Assembly: GCA_003049465.1 (NCBI GenBank)
Contig: PYSS01000036.1
Location: 1 to 64,000, forward strand
Reading direction: 5' to 3'
DNA length: 64,000 bases
Origin: Magnaporthiopsis rhizophila
Taxonomy: Eukaryota; Ascomycota; Sordariomycetes; Magnaporthales; Magnaporthaceae
The notes under the pieces: generated by a model
The model's input: the letters and a program-made list of their open reading frames with translations, nothing else
The model's database searches: none
Told to the model about the DNA's origin: nothing
Position numbers and translations under genes: made by a program
Shown here: piece after piece, positions 22,380 to 32,429 of the stretch
Layout of the letters: each line of letters begins with the position of its first letter
How positions within the stretch are numbered: the first letter of the stretch is position 1

Positions 22380-22783
22380 GTTGTCTGTCTATGTGTTGAT
22401 GATGTGTGGTTCAGGGAGGTGACTTCAATCAGAGGTCAAGTGGGCTGAGAAATGGCCGTGGTGGTTTGAAGACGACGCGGGCGAAACTGCCTGGCAGCCG
22501 ACCAATCTGGGCAGGTGCAAGAAGCGGAGAAGGCAGCTGGGGCTTAGGTTTGGACCCTAATCAGTTTTGCGGTAGGCTGCTGGCCAATCAGTGTGGGGCT
22601 TGGACAGCGGGGCCACCAGAATTCTCGCCCTGGCTGTGTGTGTGTGCGACCTCTTGCGTGCGAGAAAGCAGTTCCCGCCTGGAAGCGCTCTGGAAATTCG
22701 AACCTCGAACCTCACACCGCGACATCCCCCCCTCAACCACCAGCCGGTTTTAGTCACCACGGTCAGCACATTCGCGGTCAATC
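22380..22783. promoter_or_regulatory. Bidirectional promoter of two ribosomal protein genes
   Basis: 404 bp separate the start codons of eS25 (minus) and uS7 (plus), so both promoters and leaders share this stretch. A (TG)n-like run lies at 22635-22647 and a pyrimidine/CACC-rich segment at 22725-22760, before the uS7 ATG. Co-regulation is inferred from the arrangement. Confidence 0.7.
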
Positions 22784-23796
22784 ATGTCTGACAACGGCGA
22801 GATCGAGGTCGAGGCCGTCACGGGCTACCAGGCCCTCCCCAAGGATGTTGTCGCCGAGATTGGCAGCATCAAGCTCTTCAACAAGTGGAGCTACGAGGAC
22901 GTTGAGATCCGTGATATCTCCCTGACGTAAGGAGGCCTTTTGCTCCCGCCGCTCGATTTCGGGGTCTGCGACTTGTTTCTGTGTGGGAGACGGCTTTTTC
23001 TGCGGCGGCGGGTTTTCTTGGGGTTCGGTGGTGTGGTTGGATTCCCCGCTGCGCAGATGCTATAGGCGCCGTGGAAAACAGGACGGGCAGCGCGGCCGCG
23101 GGAGAGACGGAGACGAGAGCGATGACGATTGCCTCGAGCCAGGGCTGACATCGGACTCTTACTCTCTACAGAGACTACATCCAGATCCGCTCACCCGTCT
23201 ACATCCCCCACTCTGCTGGTCGCTATGCCGTCAAGCGCTTCCGCAAGGCCAACTGCCCTATCATTGAGCGCCTTACCAACTCCCTGATGATGCACGGCCG
23301 CAACAACGGAAAGAAGCTGATGGCCGTCCGCATCGTTGCGCACGCCTTCGAGATCGTGAGTCTCGCCGGAGGGGAAGGGCCTGAACAAGGCCTGTACTGG
23401 CGCCGTGTTGCACATGGCAATGGCAATGCAGACGGATTGGGACGAATAAGGGACGGTAAAGCTAACCCTGCCTTGCAGATCCACCTGATGACCGACCAGA
23501 ACCCCATCCAGATTGCCGTTGACGCCATTGTCAACTGCGGCCCCCGCGAAGACAGCACCCGTATCGGCTCAGCCGGTACCGTTCGTCGCCAGGCCGTCGA
23601 TGTGTCGCCGCTGCGCCGTGTCAACCAGGCCATTGCCCTGCTCACCACTGGCGCCCGCGAGGCGTCGTTCCGCAACGTCAAGTCGATTGCCGAGTGCCTG
23701 GCCGAGGAGCTGATCAACGCAGCCAAGGGCAGCAGCAACTCGTACGCGATCAAGAAGAAGGATGAGCTGGAGCGTGTGGCGAAGAGCAACCGGTAA
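22784..23796 (+). CDS. rps5: 40S ribosomal protein uS7 (S5)
   Basis: Exons 22784-22926, 23172-23355 and 23479-23796, with 245- and 123-bp introns, give 214 aa. Exon 1 begins [20 protein letters not shown]. Exon 2 starts within a codon ([21 protein letters not shown]) and contains [20 protein letters not shown]. Exon 3 contains [38 protein letters not shown] and the C-terminal [10 protein letters not shown]. All are invariant features of eukaryotic uS7, the 40S head protein at the E site and mRNA exit region. Codon use is strongly biased. It is divergently paired with eS25. Confidence 0.97.
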
Positions 23797-24220
23797 AGGG
23801 GGTTGGAAGAATACTCTTTGGGCGTGTATACCTGTTGGGGGACACAAGTGGCGCAGATGGGATCGGGGCTGCTTGCTTGCATGCTGGCAATGGGAAATTC
23901 TTTCTCTGGGTTCTCTTTCTCACGGAAAGTTGCATTTGCGCGTTCGGGTTTTTGGCAAAGGCGGGTGCGAATCTTTCACGCTGGCATTCTTTGTCAACTA
24001 GGGCTCTAAAACAAAACGGCTCTGCTCTTTGGAGAGCAAATCATGAAGGATCTTTGACCAAAAGTCATGTTCAATTTTATTCTACGTTGTTTTCTTACCT
24101 TTATGATGACTTTTGGTATGGCAGAACCGTCCCAATATCAGATCCAACAGAGACAGTCCCCGGTCCATGTGAAGTATGCGTAGTCCGATAGCTGACTTGA
24201 GATAACCTGGGACTCGTCAG
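23797..24220. other. Intergenic between convergent uS7 and GNAT genes
   Basis: This is 3' untranslated sequence of both genes. Nothing else recognised. Confidence 0.5.
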
Positions 24221-25006
24221 CTATGGATTGAGGTGCTCGGGCTTGAGCCGGCAAAACATGCCAACATGCGGCATGCCCTCCTCCCACCACCTGCCCATGC
24301 CCTCGTCCACCTCGAACCCGAACCGCGCCCACACGTGGCGCACCTGCTCCTGGGCGTGGCAGCACACGAGGCCGTCCCACTTTGGCGGCGTCACATCGCT
24401 GCCGCCGCCGACTGCCTCGACGCTTGGGTCAAAGTAAGCTGGGTGCTCGCGCATCCAGCGCAGCGCAGCCCGGACGAGCAGGCCGGCGATACCCCTGCCA
24501 CGAAACTCGGAGGCGACCGCCAGCCGGCCCAGCTTGACGTATGGCTCGCGTCCGTCGTGCAGGGTCGTAGGACGGTCGACGGCCCCTACATGTTCCGCAT
24601 CGGCAGCCTGCTCTTGTTCCTCCTTCTCCTCCTCAACGTCGTTCCCCGCCGCGTCCTTGCGTCCCACCAACCGCCCGTCAAAGTACACGCCGCCCGGGAC
24701 CGGGTGCGGCGGGTGCGGGAACGGCACGAGGCGCAGCGTGCCGATGGGCTCCGGCGGCGTTGTCGTCTCGCTGGTGCTGGTGTTGGTGTTGGCGTAGATG
24801 ACCCAGTGGCACGACCGGGCGTCGTCGTCGTCGAGCTCGTTCTCGGCCGCTACCCCTTGCTCGCGCACAAAGACTGCCTCGCGCACCGCCATGGCGTCGA
24901 TGAAGAGTCGCGGGACCGAGACCGGCTGCGCTGAGGGGTTGAGGGCGCGGTCGTAGCCGGTTATGGCGGGGGTTGGCTCGAGGAGGTGGATTAATGGGGT
25001 GTCCAT
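24221..25006 (-). CDS. GNAT-family N-acetyltransferase
   Basis: Single exon of 261 aa from the ATG at 25006. The N-terminal half has FIDAMAVREAVFVREQGVAA, typical of the first GNAT helices (the R-x-x-VFxxEQ pattern also seen in ElaA-like acetyltransferases), then IGTLRLVPFP. The acetyl-CoA loop is seen at LGRLAVASEFRGRGIAGLLV, followed by a CCHAQEQVRHVWARFGFEV helix-strand end. An acidic low-complexity insertion (EEEKEEQEQAADAEH) separates the two halves. The substrate cannot be told from sequence; small molecules or peptides are possible. The fold is unmistakable, the role unknown. Confidence 0.85.
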   Translation of the reverse strand: MDTPLIHLLEPTPAITGYDRALNPSAQPVSVPRLFIDAMAVREAVFVREQGVAAENELDDDDARSCHWVIYANTNTSTSETTTPPEPIGTLRLVPFPHPPHPVPGGVYFDGRLVGRKDAAGNDVEEEKEEQEQAADAEHVGAVDRPTTLHDGREPYVKLGRLAVASEFRGRGIAGLLVRAALRWMREHPAYFDPSVEAVGGGSDVTPPKWDGLVCCHAQEQVRHVWARFGFEVDEGMGRWWEEGMPHVGMFCRLKPEHLNP

Positions 25007-25827
25007 TGTTTCGCTGCTTTTTTTTTTTTATTTATTTATTTTTTGGGGTGGGATCTGTGATGTGCCGTTGTGTTGAGCCGATGTGATGTACTGGCGCCTT
25101 TTCTGCCCCTCCCATCGGCTGGTTCACATCGATCTTGGCCGGACGAGTCAGCGCCGATCGACCTAGAGGAGAGAGAGATGGTCATCCAAGGAGGCGACTT
25201 GAAGACGGAAACAGAAAAATTGACGAGCCGTTCTCGGCCGCAATGTTATGCGATTTGAGAGTGACTAACACGGCGGGCGGTCCAAAGCAACACCACGGTA
25301 GACTCTCACCCACTTGAGTAAAACTCCCGCCCTCATCGACATGTCTTTAGTCGCCCGAGCCCTTCCGCTTCATAAATGCCACGACATCCCACCTTCTCGG
25401 GGTGTGCCCCTCACCTCCGGAGTCGGAACGTTAGGCAGCCATTTTCGTTATAGCACAGCCTTGAAGTCGTTCCGTTGCGACATACAGCTAGCAAAAAATA
25501 ATACGTATGCAAACAACCCAATTCTCGGCGTAGGACAAATACTTATTGCAAGTGAACATCTGTAACTGCAGATATTCAAACAAGGCAGTCCAGCACCAAC
25601 GCCAATCTGGTCAAGCGAAAACATAAAACAACATCGGAAAATTGATATGGACTTTGTTACTCAAATCGACAATCCATGGCATGGGCTCCCAAAATGCCCG
25701 ATATACATACAATGCAGCTCAAAGCCACCACCTTTCGTCTGTCTATATTCTATTGCGCGTATAGGTACCAAGTTTTTTTTTTTCTCTTCTCCCTCTAACC
25801 CCTCCTCCTCATCCCCGCCCTTCATCC
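25007..25827. other. Intergenic between GNAT and NUC-2-type genes
   Basis: It contains the GNAT promoter with a T-rich run at 25017-25041 and the 3' flank of the NUC-2-type gene. No gene seen. Confidence 0.5.
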
Positions 25828-28800
25828 TCACGCAGCAACGATTTCATTCTTGGGCTCGACTATGCCGCTGCCGTCGGCCACCGTCACTGCCTGTATCGAC
25901 CCGTTCGTCGGAGCGTCGGCTTCTGCCTCGGCCTGCGTGAGACCCTTGCGGATGGCCAGGACGCTGTCTACAATGACGGCATCGATGCCTTCCTTGACTT
26001 GACGCTATAAGAAAGAAAGGAAAGGTTGGTCAGCCAAATACTCCAAGAAAAGGAGTCTTAGTGCCTCTGACTCACCTGAACCATAATCGGGTCATTGTTC
26101 CACGTCCCGTAGCTCACACACACCAGCCCGTGCTGCTTCACCACGCGCACCAGCCGCGGGCTGTTGACAAACGGCTCCGCCACGCTCACGACGCCGAGGA
26201 GGTTCCAGCGGCTCGCGAACCGGATCGCCTCCTGCAGGCTGCTAGCGCGCACGTCTCCGACGGCGCACGTGCCCGCGTCCGAGAGGAACAGGATGGGGAA
26301 GTTGGGCTGCTTGAAGGACAGGCAGAGGCAAATGTCCGGGTTGAAGGACGAGAAGAGAATGTTGCGCGAGCCGGCCAGGTCGTACACCTTGGCCAGCACC
26401 GTGTCGCAGAACGAGTTGAGCTCGACGGCGTATGCGTCCATCTCGTGCTCCTCGCTCTCGTGCAACATCGGGTACTTCATCTCGATGTTGAACCCCACAC
26501 TCTCGGGCAGCTTGTGGAACAGGTCCTCGAGCGTCGCGAACGGCGCCTGGATGAAGTTGCCCCGCGAGTTGCCCTTGTAGCCCTTGAGCTTGAAGTCGCG
26601 CGTGTGCTTCATGCGCTCGTCCAGCACCGTCGTGTCCGTCGCGCTCCACCCCATCGACAACGACCGCTGCCGCGGCCCGGGGCTGTTGCTGCGCACCTTC
26701 TTCTTGGCTAGAAGGCCCGCCCCGCTCGCGGCGCCGCCCGGCTCGGCCCCGTTGGCACCGCCGTTGACGCCGTTGCTGCTGTTGTGGGCGCCGGCTCCGC
26801 CCTTCTTGGCTCCGGACGGGCTGTGGCTCCGGTTCGAGTCCGGATTGATGTGCAGAAACTGCTCCAGCGTGAGCGTGTGCACCGGCGCGTCGATGCCCGT
26901 TTCGCTGACGAGGAAGTCGTGGTAGATGACGGGGATGTGGTCCTTGGTGAGCTGCACGTCAAACTCCACATAGTTGGCGCCCAGGTTCGCCGCAGCGATG
27001 AACGACGGCACCGTGTTCTCGCCCAGCTGCAGCGACTTGTTCGCAGCCAGGTTCTTGCCGAGCCCACGGTGGCCGATCACCATGGTCGACGACATCTTCT
27101 TCCAGTACGTCTGCTTGGACGTGACCTCCATGTTTGGGTGTGTGAATGGCGTGATGACGAGGAAGTTGAAGTGGACCGAGCCTATGACGTCCAGGTTCGA
27201 GGCCAGAATCGGGACGCAGACGTCCCCCTGAAGGCTCATGCGCTTGGCCCCGATCGACGGCCGCAAGCTCGAGAGCAGTGCCACTCCGCGCCCGATCTTG
27301 TTCTTCTCGTTCCCGGAGTAGGTCGGCACGATGTCGAACAGGAGCTTCACTTTAGAAACGTCTGTTGTCTGGAAGATGACGGGCTCAGTGCAGATGTTCT
27401 CGTGCACAGGCAGGTCGACCACGGTCGACTCACCCTGAGCCCCAGTGGCCGAGATCACCAGCGAGAGCGCCGTGTCGAGCTGCGTCGTGTGCGCCTCGGC
27501 CAGCGGCACGCGGTCAAGCTTGACGGCCTCGGTGTGCTTGCGCATGTCCATGCTACCCAGGCTGACCAGAACCATTGTCTGGTCCTTGAGGTATCGATGG
27601 CCGTACGCCCTGATGGGCTCGGCCGGGCGCGCCGCCGACATGTTGGAGCGCCGGTCGCCTAGCGAAGCTACCTCTGGCGGCGATGTGCCTGCGCCTGGCT
27701 GGCCAGGCTGTTGGGACTCTGTGCCGTTGGTGGGAGCAGATTCGTCAATGCTGGAATGCGCCGCCAGCAGCCTGGCAATGGGCATGTGACCACGGAGCGC
27801 GGCATGCTCCTTGGCTGTCCATCCCGACGAGTCGCCCTTGTCGACATCGGCTCCGGCGTCCACAAGGAGCTGCGCCACTGACAAGTGCCCGTCCACCGCT
27901 GCGATGTGAAGCGGTGTCCAGGCGAACGACTTCTCGGCGAGCTCCAGGTCCGCCTTCTGCTCATCACTTCCCTTGAGGAGAATCTTGGCGCACTGGTCGT
28001 GGCCGAAGCGGGCGGCAATGTGTAACGACGTCTCGCCGCTCTTATCCTGCCAGTTGATGTCGACGCCGGCCTCAACCAGCATCTTGACGATGTCCTGGTG
28101 GTTGTGCTTGGTCGCAATAGCGAGAACGGCGCTCGACTTTGACACAGCCCTGCGCACTTCCACCTTGTCCTCGATCGGCCCCTGCCAGCTCTCGCCCTGG
28201 AGGAGAGCTTTGGTCGTCAAGGCATGGCCGCCGATAACGCTCAGATGCAGCGGGGCGCTGCCCTCATTGTCCTGCCACTCGGGGGCGTCGATGCCGTGGC
28301 TGACGTCGAACTGGCCCCAGGCCTGCATCCTCGCCATGAGCAGCTGCGACACATCGACAATACCGAACTGTGCCGCGTAGTGCAATGGGGTGCGGCCGAA
28401 CGAGTCCCTGGCGGCGAGAGCGGGCCTGTGCTCTTCCTTGAGCGTGTCTAGCAGATATGACAGCGTCTGCACGGCGTCGTCGCTGAGTCCAATGAGCTTC
28501 TCCTCCTTGGACACCGGCCCCTGTTGCGGGCGGGCGACCCCGGGCGGTGCAGAGGCAGGAGGTGTGACATAGTTGGCGCCCAGCGAAACCTCAAACTTTC
28601 CAGAGTTGGGGAACGGATACGAGACGGGCTCCTGCTCGCCGGCAGACGTCGTCTTGGAGCGGCCAATGTGGATCACGAGCCTGTGGATGCAGTTGCGGCC
28701 GTTGATGTCCTCTGGGTCGTCAAGAGACTTGACGTATCCCAGCAGGAACGAGATGGACGCCCTTGATCTCGCCGAGATGGAACGCTGCACCAGGTTGAGC

Positions 28801-29713
28801 AGGAGACCCTGGGCGCCGGAGTCTGCCAAGTCCAACTTGCCCTCGACCAGCCCGGACTTCAGCGCGTCCATATCGTCGCTGCGAATGGCACCATCCAGCT
28901 TGTCAATGAGGGCTGGCGCAAAGTTCAGCATGGCTTTCGCGGAGGCGCGGCCTAGAGACCTTGCCGAGCGGTCAGATCTAGCGTCATCAAAATTCTGGGC
29001 ATCGCCAAGGACGGAGAGCCACTTGTTGACATCGTTCAGCAGGCGCACAATGGTGTTCTCTTTGGCAAAGGGTAAGGGGTCGACCCTGGTGGCGATGTAG
29101 CGGTGCTGGGTGACCGTGTCGGGCACCTTTTTGTCCAGCTTCTTGGTGATTTTGACGAAGCCGCGGCGGTTGATATCGCCGAACCACTGCAGATTCCTCA
29201 GACGAGTGCGCAGGTCGAGCATAGCACCCATAAGCTCCTCGACCTCGTCCTCGTCGAGGTTCGCCACCGAGTCCGCATTGCTGCCATAGCGGTCGTGCAG
29301 CAGCCTCAGGCGGCGGCAGGCGTCGGCAAACTTGCGGTTGTAGAACGAGTCGACATCCTCGAGGTTTCGGTCCAGGGCGAAGAAGAATTCTGTGGATTGG
29401 AGACACAACGGCAAAACGGTTAGGCGATGACGGGCTCAGCCCCCGGGTCTCATTCCGAGGAGAGTCCCACCTGCAAGGTCCGCCTTCTCTCCCTTCTGCG
29501 CGGTCGCGGCCGCGGCCTTGATGAGCTTCTTGAGTCCTTTGTAGTCTATGTACGCGGACGCCCACTCGGGGACTTGGTTGCGGGGGAGGCTGCACTGTGG
29601 TGTGAGCAACACGACGTCACGGCTGTTGGGGACATGAGAATGAGGGGAAGAGGCGGTGCGGGTAACAGTGTCAGGTTGGGGCTTGAAACGCCTTACTTTC
29701 TTCCAAACTTCAT
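25828..29713 (-). CDS. nuc-2: SPX-ankyrin-GDPD protein (NUC-2/PHO81/GDE1 type)
   Basis: Four exons: 29713-29697, 29589-29471, 29389-26076 and 26004-25828, giving 1208 aa. The 17-nt first exon plus a downstream acceptor (TGCAG|CC) restores the SPX start MKFGRNLPRNQVPEWASAYI, followed by DYKGLKKLIK, the phosphate/inositol-polyphosphate-sensing element. SPX covers about 1-190. Ankyrin repeats lie at about 365-590 (GRTPLHYAAQFGIVDVSQLL, GETSLHIAARFGHDQCAKIL, WTPLHIAAVDGHLSVAQLLV). The glycerophosphodiester phosphodiesterase domain covers about 810-1140, with GHRGLGKN, GENTVPSF, VEFDVQLTKD and PVIYHDF. In Neurospora NUC-2 and yeast Pho81 this architecture inhibits the PHO85-type CDK when phosphate is low; yeast Gde1 shares it and hydrolyses glycerophosphocholine. 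The regulator role is my first choice, but the intact catalytic motifs keep the enzyme role open. Confidence 0.92.
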
Positions 29714-32429
29714 CTTGACAGGTTTATCGGCTTAGGCCGTCCGCCGAGGGGATGAACGGGGTCGGCAATTCTCAGGCTTCTTTCTCTCTTGGATCTCAAT
29801 TATATCCACAACGGCCAATGCCCTTTTTTTGAGGCCAAGCGGGTCGTGCTGAGCGAGTGATGAACTAGCTCGGGGGCAGCCTGATAAGAAGGAAAGGCAC
29901 GGAATACGGGATATGACGCGCAACTGTGCAGAGGGTCGAAAAAGCACACAAGACAAGAAAAATTACAGAACGCAGTCTGGGCGTGTCTCCTGCATTTTTT
30001 TTTTTTTTTTTTTTTTTGGAAGTGTGATTATGCTGGACGTGAGAAATGATGGCGGCGCGGCAGGGGTAAAAGTCGGGGTGAATACGAAGGACGGCCAGCC
30101 AGACCGACGCGATGGATGGTAAAAGTCTGTAGGAGAGATTAAGTGGGTGAGCGGCACAAGTCGTTTAGTGGCTGGCTTCAGAGAGTGGCGAGTTAGCACA
30201 TCTGCAATAATAACGCATCTGCGGCTCCCTCACATAGAAGGAGGAAACCAAGTGATTGATAGATGATATGCATGAGGGCACACCCGCGCTGATACCAGAC
30301 GAGTGTATGGTGTGGCGGCGCCTTGACTGAAGAGTGACATTTATGGGGAGGTGAGGGCTGCTTCGGCTGCCGGGCGATAGGGAGGTATCCTTCTGTAGTC
30401 TGGTGCTGGTGGACATACCGATGTGGTCTCAAGTCTCTAGTTCCCTGCTTATCGGGGCTCGGTTTGCTGCGAGTTGGCAGCTTCTGATCTGATCCGCTAG
30501 GAATCCCGTCCTGCTCGTGCTGGTGGAGAATGGAGATGGGAGGCAAAGGAAGAAGAAATCGAGCCACTCGACGGGGGACTACAAAAGAAACCGTGGGTCT
30601 CTCTTGTTTGCCGGTTCACCTCCCCTTTGTCGCTGGATTCAGGACAAAAGGCTATGAAAAGCTGGACGGGTTTGAACAAGATTCTGGTCCTCTTTGAGCT
30701 CCAGCTCACAGCAAGGGTTCGGAGGCGGGCGAGAGGTGGGGCCAACAGGGGATGCCAGACTGGGAAATGGGCCTGCGTTGGTGGGTGTGGGGAGGTGGGA
30801 GCCGGTCAATGTCGTCGAGGCGGCGGCGGCGAAACGGTGAGCGGTGCCACATAAGAAAGCCGGGAACTGGGCTATTTGGCGAGAAGAAGACCGTGCAGAA
30901 ACGTACCCTGGCTTACTCTCCCCGCGATGCCGCAGATGGTCGGTCTGCTACGGAGTGGACTGCATGGTGGTTGGCAAGGGATGGTCGGGCTGGAAGAAGC
31001 GCTTCAGTTGGTTGTCTCGCATCCCCTCATCGACAACAGATCCTCACATCCATCCCATCCCTTCCGTCACAAGTCGATGCAAGGGCCGTGCGCCTACCTG
31101 AGAGACACATCACATCGGTTCTTCGCAGCCAGACGCTGTGCCACGAGGGTCGATTTTCCAACCTTCGATTGCGCTGGCCCGCAGGCATGGAACACGCCAG
31201 ACCCAGTGGCTGCCCGGCGTGGGCGCCCCGTGGAGACCCGGCGCCATCTTACTGGCCAATTCCTTGGTCAGATGGAGGATCTTCGCTTCCGCTTGCCCAC
31301 ATTCATGCAGGTTCTTTCCCTCCAACGGCAGGCGCCGGCTGACGGGAGGAATGGACTCAATATTCCACTCACTGCCACCCGCGTCATGGCTGCCCTGTGT
31401 CTCTCGGGGCGATGTTCCAGCGTTTGTAAACCCCGACTCTGAGGACCCCCAGATCGGGTTACTCCGCTTTTGCAGGCGCGCCATTTGTGTAAACTTTTTT
31501 TTTTTTTTTTTTTTTTTTTTATCGCCGAGGCCTGTGTTGCCTCGCCACCGCCTCTTTTTTAGAAGCCAGAAGAGGCGCCTTCGGTGCCATCTCCAATCCA
31601 GCCTAGCTTACACTTTTGTCTCGGCGGTGGGATAGGTGAGTGACCTGCCGCGGGCCGTTGTCGGACCCTGCGGCTGGGCGCGCTTTCCCCCAACAACACA
31701 ACAAATAAAAATAAAAAATAACCCTGGCTCTTCTTAGGTTCGATGGCCCCATCGCCACGGGGTCTTGTGACGATAGTCACGGAGGACCCTGAGGCAAGGG
31801 TCCTTGGCGTCACTTGACTCTGTCGACTTTCCTCGTCGCCCGCCTGCCTACCCGCCAGCCCCTGAGTGATCGTCAGGGTCCAATGCAGATGTGAGGCGTG
31901 CGTGATCAACTCATGCTCTGTACCACATACACAACCTAGCTGCCTGCGAATTTCAGGGTCCTCATATACGTTTTCCCGATGTTGCCGACGCCTTGTTGCG
32001 CCCGCCCGCGACTCGGGCTGTTTTGCGGGGCAGGCCAGGCGGACCCCCGCCGGCTTTGTCGGGGGGTAACGGGTCGAGTGAATCGGGTCGCACTCCCACG
32101 TCGTTGGTAGTGCATGTATCGTGGTTTCCCCTGCCAAGCACGACCGCCTAGCATCATGTGCCGCCCTTTTTTGGCGCTGCCGAGGCACGAAAGGAGGCTC
32201 CATTTCATATATGATCGATCCGAAAACCGGAAAGCATTGGAATCCCCCAACGCCAATTCCGCCAAGATGGTCGTTGTGTGAAATTCCATATCGGTACCCA
32301 TCTGATCATACAGCCAACAGATGATCGAACTTATCGAACTTACATAACCGTATGTTCTCTAGATCATTTACGCTTCTAGAAGACCTATATCTACAATGTT
32401 CAATGAAGAACACCTCATCCCGTAAACTT
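29714..32429. other. Intergenic, 2.7 kb, with two poly-T runs
   Basis: The right part is the 3' flank of the PPR-like gene and the left part is the promoter of the NUC-2-type gene. Poly-T runs lie at 29995-30017 and 31495-31520. Frames up to 214 codons on both strands have no domain, poor codon bias and overlap each other. No RNA gene recognised. Confidence 0.5.

Noticed and set aside
30752..31342. 196-codon plus-strand frame in the 2.7-kb intergenic region
   Set aside because: No domain, poor codon bias, Trp/Gly/Arg-rich, and overlapped by similar frames on both strands.
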